From the NCBI GenBank assembly GCA_009746045.1, contig RPFO01000667.1:1210752-1274751 (forward strand): 64,000 nt of DNA, in the 5' to 3' direction. Under the pieces are notes generated by a model that saw nothing but the letters and a program-made list of their open reading frames with translations, searched no databases and was not told the DNA's origin. A program made the translations under genes and the position numbers. Source of the stretch: Mesostigma viride. Its lineage: Eukaryota > Streptophyta > Mesostigmatophyceae > Mesostigmatales > Mesostigmataceae. Each line of letters starts with the position of its first letter. Positions within the stretch are counted from its first letter, which is position 1. Of the stretch, positions 57,510-64,000 are shown one piece after another.

Positions 57510-60500
57510 GGATGGATGGATTGATGGATTGATGGATTGATTGATTGATTGATACGGTGAGACGCGTTGATCCATTGACGATTCTCGGATGGGCAGGCTA
57601 GCAAATGGTCTTATTGCCTTGCAGACCACCGGGTGGACGCCTTGCAGAGTGCCAGCCGTGGCTCCACGGACGCAAGGGGAAAGCAGGGGCTCGAGAATGG
57701 GTTGGAGCGAGCCACGTGGGTGTAGGGTGAGGGAAGGAGTCGGGCCAAGAGACAGGGACACGGAAGAAAGGGGGGGGAGGAAGCCGGGGAGAGAAAGGCA
57801 AGGGCGGAGAAGAGTAACCTAAAATAAATAGAACATAGGGAGATGAGGAACATAACATGAATAGAACAAAGGAAGGCAAGGGCGGAGATGAGGAACCTAA
57901 AACAACAGAGAAAGGCAAGCGGAGATGAATAGCCTAAAATTAATAAAACCAAGGCAAGGGCGGAGATGAGGAACCTAAAATTAATGGAACAACACTCAAA
58001 ATAAGCATGACCATTCAATTATTAAAGTAAGACAGTTGAAAGGAGGAAGGTCAATCACACCATGCTCCTCAGCCAAATTCCACTTCGGACCCCCAAACGA
58101 GCTCGGGCCCGCTGGTGATGAGTAGGCGGGTGTTGTACTACGCTTGTCTCCTCTTCGACACCAGTACTGAACACACACACACACACACGCGTTGTATATC
58201 CTACTACCGGGGTTACATATTCTACTACCTGGGTTGCATGTAGTATAAGATTATACCCTGTGACACCCACCAGCTCATCCCCGCTCGTGATCTCGCACGC
58301 AAACTGGCCCTTGACGCCCACCACCCCGTCCTCGTCCATGTACCCTAGCCGGCGCAGCACGCGGTGCCGCGCCTTTAGCTCCGACTTGAGCACCAGGTCC
58401 TGGCATGCCTTGATCTCTTTCTTGACTGCCTGGGGGTGGGGGTAAGGGTGGGGGTAAGGATGGGGTTGGGGGGGTTGGGGGGGGGGTAAAGGAGGGGGAG
58501 GTAGGTGTTGGTTGTTAGCTGGTGTTTGCTAGTTCTTGGTTCTTGGTTGTTGGAGGTTGGAGATTGTGGGGGTGGGGGTGGGGGTGGGGGTGGGGGTGGG
58601 GCTGGGGGGGGGGGGGGGGGGGGGGTTGCGGGGAGTGAGGGGATTTCATAATAGGGGCACGGTGCGTTTAGGAAAGTGCACATGCACAGATGGTGGGGTA
58701 GTGCTTCATCGGATAGTTCCAGCATGCGCGGACTACGTGTGCTAGGGAATCATTAAACTGTTTTTTGTCATCGATATTGTACGACTATGAAATTCCAGAT
58801 GCGAATCAAGACACACTCAAATAAACAACAACACAAAACGGAAAAAAAGTGGCCCTCACCTTGATGGAACATAAACCCTCACCTTGATGGAATCCCTCAG
58901 ATGCTGCTTCCGGCGCATCATCCGCAGACGGTCACCCAGGCCCGGCTCCCCCGCCAGCGCGTGACCCTCCAGCATGCCTTCCACGCTCTCGATCCGACGA
59001 CTCAGCTTCCTCAACCCGTCATCCTTGACCCCCATGTCCTCCCCCGGATCCAACAAGGGCAGCCCCTTGGGGAAACGCCGCTGGACCTCGCACACAGACT
59101 TGTACGCCAGCTGGCGCGACTCGGGCGACCGCAGGTCCTTGGGCATGTGGAGGCGGAGCGAAGAGAGCACGTCCAGCTGGGAGAGGAGGACAGGGACCAC
59201 GAGCGGCTCGACCGATTTATCGGCGCCGATGGCCCGCGGGTCAAAGGACGCTGTCGCGGGTTCATGGCCATCGCTACTGCCGCTGCCGTCACCGCCACGG
59301 CCATGATTGGTATCCTTCCCCGTGTGGCCGCTGCTCCCGTTGCCGTGCTTGCCATGCTTTGCCTTGCTGCCGCCCCTCTCGCCCGCGTGCTTGCCGGAAG
59401 TGGCGTTGCCGTTGGCGTCGCCGGAGGCACTGGCGCCGCTACCGCCTTCGCGGCCAGTGGCGGTGTTTGTGCTGGCGATGACAGGGCGGGCGAGGCGGGG
59501 CTTGCTGGGGCCGCGCCCGCCGGGAAAATCCGCACCGCCGGCACCGCTGTTGTCCAGCTTCTCACACAGCGTGAGGACATCGATGAGGATTTCCTCGGTG
59601 GCCTCGCCCGCCTCGTCCTCACCGTCGTCTGTGGGGGGGGGGGAAGGGAAGGGACGGGGAAGTGGGGGCGGGGGGCCGGGGGGGGGGGCAGGATGGGGCC
59701 TGCAATGCAGAGTAGATCAGTTATGACAAGGCAAGAGTACTGATAATTAAAAATGACAATAACAATGATAATGATAATAGACATAATCGTAGTAATATAA
59801 TAACAATGATGATGATAATAGACATAATAGTAATGATATAATAACTATGATGATGATAATGGACATAATAGTAGTAATATGAGCAAGGGTCGTTGAACTA
59901 GACCGCGTGAATGAATACAGAGGGGAAGAAGACCCAAGTAATAGACGGCACACATGCATGGCGCGCTGGCATGCAAGACAGGGATCAGCCACTAACGTAA
60001 TCTGCTAGGGGCGAGAGGGTACGGTATATAGAGAGGCATTGCTGCATACGCATACATGCTATAAGAGGCCATGCTACATATATGCAGGTACATCGCGTAT
60101 CTGCTCTGCATATGTGGGTGCCAACCGACCTTCACCCGCCGCGCATGACGTGCTAGTGTTTCAATACGACCAACCCTGTGCAATAATACCAACCTAACCT
60201 AGTGTGCAACAATAGTGACGTTAAGGTACTGACTATTCTAATACCACCAACCCTGTGCAATAATAGTGACGTAAAGGTACTAACTATTCTAATACTAGCA
60301 ACACAAAGACACTAATGAATTTAATCGTTATCCTGGCAGCCACCCACCCATCATGACGCGCTTCTTGCGAGCCACCTTCTCGAAATTGACGACCACGCCC
60401 CAGACGCCTGGGTCCGGGCCACTGCCGACCGTCACCCCTTTCTCCCGGGCCTCATCCCCGTCCCTTAGCCCCCCCCCTTCCCCCCAGCCACCCCCTCCTC

Positions 60501-62261
60501 GTCCTCCTCCTCCAAAAGCACCCGAACGAGCCGCCCTGGTTGCAGAAACGGGAGCGCTCGAAGCGGGGTGAACACGGCCGCCCGCTTCTGCTGCCGCAGG
60601 TCCCCGAGCTGCTCTTGTAGCTTTGCATACTCCTCGACGAGGGCTTCATCGGGGATCGAGATGGTGGACAGCTCGGCCTCGAGGGCCTGAACGCGGGCCT
60701 GCAGCGCGGGCACGCCCTTCTCCATCTGCAGCTGCTTGAAGGAGCGCTGGAGGAGGGAGGACGCGTCGTGCTCCTCCACGCGAGCCATGTTGAGGAGCGA
60801 GCTGGTGGAAGGGGGGGGGGGGGATGGGCCGAATATATATTCTCTTCTTTAGCCATGTTTCTTTTTTCTTTTTCAATCATGAATGCTGATGTGAGGGGAC
60901 AAGGAAGTGCACGCCTAGGGGAGACGATGCTGAGGAGAGAGCAGGGGGAAAAGGCAAGGGCAACAAGTATGGAAACTAACCACGGAGGTGACTGCCTTGC
61001 GGAGCGATAGCATGGAACCTGCTGGTCACTATGCTGGTCACTGTAACTGTTAGGTGGTTGCCTTGCGGAGCGATAGCATGGAACCTGCTGGTCACTGCGC
61101 TGGTCACTGTAACTGTTAGGTGGTTGCCTTGCGGAGCGATAGCATGGAACCTGCTGGTCACTGCGCTGGTCACTGTAACTGTTAGGTGGTTGCCTTGCGG
61201 AGCGATAGCATGGAACCTGCTGGTCACTGCGCTGGTCACTGTAACTGTTAGTTAGGTGGTTGCCTTGCGGAGCCGTAGTGAGGGGGTGGGGGCAGGGAAG
61301 GCTGGGGAGGGGAGAGGGTTGCTGATTCGAGAGGAGGCGGAAGCGAAATGTGCGGTCCATGTTGAGGGAGCTAGAGAACGGATGGGGGGAAGGGGGGGGA
61401 GAAAGGATTAGGGAGGTGGGGGAAGGGGAGGGCGCTTCATTTCTGCAACCGGGCAAGAGTTTTACTATTCATATTGGGTGGGAGAAGGAACTGCGATGTG
61501 AGGGTCATGCTAAAGAGGGAGCTCTGAAAACAGGGGAATAATGCATTACATGATTAAGGGGGGGTGGGGAAGAGGAGTTAACTGTTTGCAGGGAAGATTA
61601 GAGTTTGGATAACATTAATACTTACGAATGCTAATAGTAGTGCTAGAATACGAATGCTTAAGAATGAGCGGTTTGGGAAGAAAAGCGCACCGTGAAGATA
61701 AGGTAGGCGAGGGGGCGGGGGGGGGGGAAGGGAAGTGGGGGGATGGGGGGGTGGATGCGGAGGGAAGGGAGTGAATCCAGTGGGCCGATGACTGACCTTA
61801 CTGTTTGAAAAGGTAAAGAAAAGGACAACAGTATGATGTTACGTCACCAAACCCACAAGCAGGAGGGTTTATGGTCTGGCATTGTGGCTCGCCCCACTTC
61901 CCGAGTGGACAGAGGGTATGTGTATAAAGAGCACACATCGAACACGGGCGCATGGATAGTCAGTATGCAACACAGAGGGCATGCGAGAGTGTACGGTAGA
62001 TATTTGGCTCACCCCACTCACAAGTAGGACAGGTGGAAGCCTGAGTTGAGGCGGTACAAGACATAGGATATTCAATAGGGTATGCAACATAGGATATAAG
62101 GCCTGCCCCACTCACGAATAGGACAGGTGGAAAGCTGAGTTGAGGCGGTCGGGCAGCCCCTTGACGATGCCCTTGGCGACCGCGGGGTCCATCTTGTCGT
62201 CGAACATGAGGATGACGACACCACGGTCGTCCAGGCCACGACGGCCCGCCCGCCCGCTCAT
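56889..62261 (-). CDS. MTR4: MTR4-type exosome RNA helicase, C-terminal half (5' exons beyond window)
   Basis: This is a nuclear Ski2-like DExH helicase that feeds RNA to the exosome. Exons on the minus strand: 62261-62116, 60801-60348, 59628-58883, 58429-58271 and 57368-56889, with a TAG stop. Exon 1 opens with helicase motif [16 protein letters not shown], then MFDDKMDP and LNSAFHLSY. The next exon carries [12 protein letters not shown] at the start of the KOW/arch. The third has a Gly/Ser/His-rich linker of over 100 residues, then [15 protein letters not shown] and [18 protein letters not shown]. The last two form the DSHCT helical bundle, ending [17 protein letters not shown]. Phases agree except in the second exon, where a 9-G run (60472-60480) leaves the frame one base out; ten Gs would fit. 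SKI2 is less likely given the LLDP-DMG and C-terminal matches. Confidence 0.93.
57475..57556 (+). repeat. (GATT)n microsatellite in MTR4 intron
   Basis: Tandem GATT/GATG units lie in the intron between 57368 and 58271. Confidence 0.9.
57790..58000 (+). repeat. Degenerate ~60-bp tandem repeat in MTR4 intron
   Basis: About four units share aaggcaagggcggagatgag followed by gaacctaaaattaat or close variants. Confidence 0.75.
58480..58630 (+). repeat. G-rich GGGGGT repeat and poly-G in MTR4 intron
   Basis: Units of GGGGGT are followed by about 20 G. On the transcribed strand this is a C-rich tract. Confidence 0.8.
58853..58892 (-). repeat. 23-bp tandem duplication across an MTR4 donor
   Basis: On the minus strand, TTCCATCAAG|gtgaggg occurs twice, 23 nt apart (donors after 58883 and 58860). 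The two donors are identical; use of the distal one would insert 23 nt and shift the frame. Confidence 0.85.
59755..59882 (+). repeat. ~48-bp AT-rich tandem repeat in MTR4 intron
   Basis: Three units share gatgataatagacataatag followed by taatataataac variants. Confidence 0.75.
60988..61265 (+). repeat. 63-bp minisatellite in MTR4 intron
   Basis: Four tandem units contain ttgccttgcggagcgatagc, aacctgctggtcactg and actgttaggtgg. The 63-bp period keeps a 21-residue frame open on both strands, but the array is intronic. Confidence 0.9.
61880..62115 (-). repeat. Decayed copies of an MTR4 exon donor junction
   Basis: The plus-strand block gccccactcacgaataggac (donor and exon end at 62102-62121) recurs as caccccactcacaagtagga near 62011. 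It recurs again, more weakly, near 61890. The first copy extends through cctgagttgaggcggta, clearly exon-derived. Confidence 0.75.
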
Positions 62262-62489
62262 CTGCATTAAATAGTTAATCAATTAATTAAAAAGAAGTAG
62301 ACGGTGTCACGTAGGTAGCAATAAAGGAACCTAATCCGCTCATCTGCACCGATAACATCAGAAAATCAAACTGGTGAGTAGGATGCATGCAACCTTTTCA
62401 CTATCGAAGCCATAGTGGCATGGGCATATCCATATCAAATCAGTTAGTACAATACATGGCGCGTGCTTGTGCTTGCCCACATCATATGC

Positions 62490-62728
62490 ACATATATCAA
62501 TTATCAAGTAACGTGCGTGTTTGCAACTTGCCCGTTGAAACTCAACGGCGGAGCCAATTTTCGGAAGAACCTCGCCTTTATGCTCGCAAATTAGGGACAA
62601 AGTCGGTGGATGTATGGATGGATTGACGGATTTTATCCCCTATTCCTATGTCTTTTCTCACGTGTACGGCCTTATAAGCTTTGCCAATTCTGGCGAACCT
62701 AACGGTTCTTCCGAAAATTGGCTCCGCC
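62490..62728 (+). mobile_element. Fold-back repeat R5, uninterrupted copy
   Basis: The inverted ends are GGCGGAGCCAATTTTCGGAA. The body matches 14370-13594 in reverse orientation, without the TA-target insertion. Homology also extends left of the inverted repeat (aagtaacgtgcgtgttt). Confidence 0.75.
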
Positions 62729-63539
62729 TGATGATTATATACTACATATTAGTATGATCATATACTAGTACGTAGTATTGTATAGTATAAGAGATTTATT
62801 ATTATTTGATCATATATATACGAGACAGTCATGGCGGCCCGCGCCCCTGCTCGGGATTTCTAGTAACATGATATCAATTAACAGCGCACGTGGCGTGAGC
62901 ATAGCATGTCCGTGTCAGTCATGCAATCACGACGGCATCCGCGCCCGCTCATCTCCATAAACAAAATCTTGCGCAAAATGATACTTCATACATAAAATCA
63001 TCGAATCCAAGAAATCTCTTGCATTCAAGGACAGCCCCCCACAGCCAATATGGGATAAATGGCGATGTTACTACTGTCGAAACAACCGCGGCCGGCGCGC
63101 CCCGTCACGTGCATACTTGGGCCAGCGCTGGTTGTCTCCTTGATACTAGGTGTAGAGGTACATGAGCTATGTAGTATATGAGCTATGCATTCATGTAGAC
63201 ACCACATGTATAAATTTAGTACATCAATTATGAAAAATGAACACGTGCGTGTATAACGTGGAATACGTGGCGCAATACTAGTGAAACAAAAACGACAACG
63301 GACCGCGCACCCGCTCGCCTGCAGGGAACGTGTCGTAACTTAAAGGCGTTGCATGCAGCGCGGGCAATCTCTACATACGGCGCGGGCAATGGGTTAAGGG
63401 GTGTACACGACACGGGCAATGTCATATCTGTGTGAAGATACCAGGGCAGAAGCAGTAACAAAGCTGAGACTGACACTACAACCAAGGCTAAGGCTAATTA
63501 ATGTACAACCCATCTTTGCTAAGAACAAACAACCCGCGA

Positions 63540-63685
63540 TAGGTGCATAGAACAGATAGGAGTTACTATAGGTGCACAGAAATTGTGGGTGCATACAACA
63601 CATAGGTGCATATAACAGATATGAGTTACTATAGGTGCACAGAAATGTTGGGTGCATACAACACATAGGTGCATAGAGCACATCT
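63540..63685 (+). repeat. ~66-bp tandem duplication
   Basis: Two and a half units contain agttactataggtgcacaga, gggtgcatacaacacatagg and tgcata-aaca blocks. Confidence 0.8.
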
Positions 63686-63799
63686 CTCGGGCAAAACAAG
63701 CATCGCCGCAATTTATAAACACCCCATCTGGTAAGCAGCATCCCCAAACAACCCCGCACGGCTTCACACGGAAACCATGTTACCACACGGAAACCACCC

Positions 63800-63850
63800 A
63801 CTGTGTCAAGGAGACAACCAGCGCAGGCCAGGAATCGGGAGAATCACTAT
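63800..63850 (+). repeat. R3 repeat fragment
   Basis: The left part of R3, from caaggagacaaccagcgcag to the gggagaatc region, is cut off shortly after. Confidence 0.7.
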
Positions 63851-64000
63851 GTGGTTGAACTCCAGTCATACACCACAAGGACATGAACCATTACTGTGTT
63901 TAATCACATTTACCGCCACAGCAAGAATAATTGCTCACGATTAAGTACTCGCCGGTGCTGACCCATCGGAAGCGATGTACTATCATATAATGCTTATCTA

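Larger units (their letters stand above)
62262..64000. other. Large MTR4 intron or 5' region, repeats only
   Basis: No further MTR4 exon is visible. It contains the R5 copy (about 62490-62728), R3 fragments (63110-63150 on minus, 63800-63850 on plus) and a ~66-bp tandem duplication (63540-63685). Confidence 0.5.

Noticed and set aside
60976-61265. Direct repeats of 63 bp resembling a repeat array or CRISPR
   Set aside because: The units are contiguous with no unique spacers, and the locus is an intron of a eukaryotic gene.

Overview
The window is nuclear eukaryotic DNA, probably from a green-lineage alga. The genes are interrupted by many GT-AG introns and have GC-rich exons. One gene ends in a plant SERRATE-type tail, another begins with a chloroplast-like transit peptide, and the intergenic space is packed with retroelements and cut-and-paste transposons. 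The lineage is inference; nothing here names the species.

Four host genes can be assembled with consistent splice phases. (1) At 310-4302 (+) lies the 3' part of an ARS2/SERRATE zinc-finger RNA-processing factor. (2) At 10368-13187 (-) lies a TauD/TfdA-type Fe(II)/2-oxoglutarate dioxygenase with a probable plastid transit peptide. (3) At 20714-29425 (+) lies a complete 11-exon cGMP-dependent protein kinase (680 residues by my splice model). (4) At 56889-62261 (-) lies the C-terminal half of the exosome helicase MTR4, whose 5' exons lie beyond the window. ARS2 and MTR4 both act in nuclear RNA processing and decay, but the four genes are not obviously one pathway.

Between them are layers of mobile DNA. 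4.9-9.7 kb holds retroelement debris, including a Ty3/gypsy integrase fused to a PHD finger. 13.6-19.3 kb holds nested DNA transposons, a hAT deletion derivative and a LINE fragment. 31.5-56.8 kb is a nested tower of non-LTR retrotransposons (LINEs). It contains one nearly full-length two-ORF copy (about 51.58-56.73 kb), a full-length ORF1-only copy (35273-38698), and several interrupting DNA transposons. These are a hAT (8-bp target duplication), a CACTA (19-bp terminal repeats, dense subterminal arrays), a TTAA-target element and a 493-bp MITE. In several cases removing the insert plus one target duplication restores the host sequence or reading frame, so the boundaries are exact.

Two patterns cross the usual feature types. 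First, unrelated retroelement families here end in the same 3' stem-loop (stem, bulge, stem, CMAC loop), with compensatory base changes, followed by (TTAA)n or (TTTAA)n instead of poly(A). Second, at least eight exon-intron junctions in the four host genes are flanked by decayed tandem copies that span the splice site. A local duplication process appears to have copied splice junctions repeatedly in this genome.
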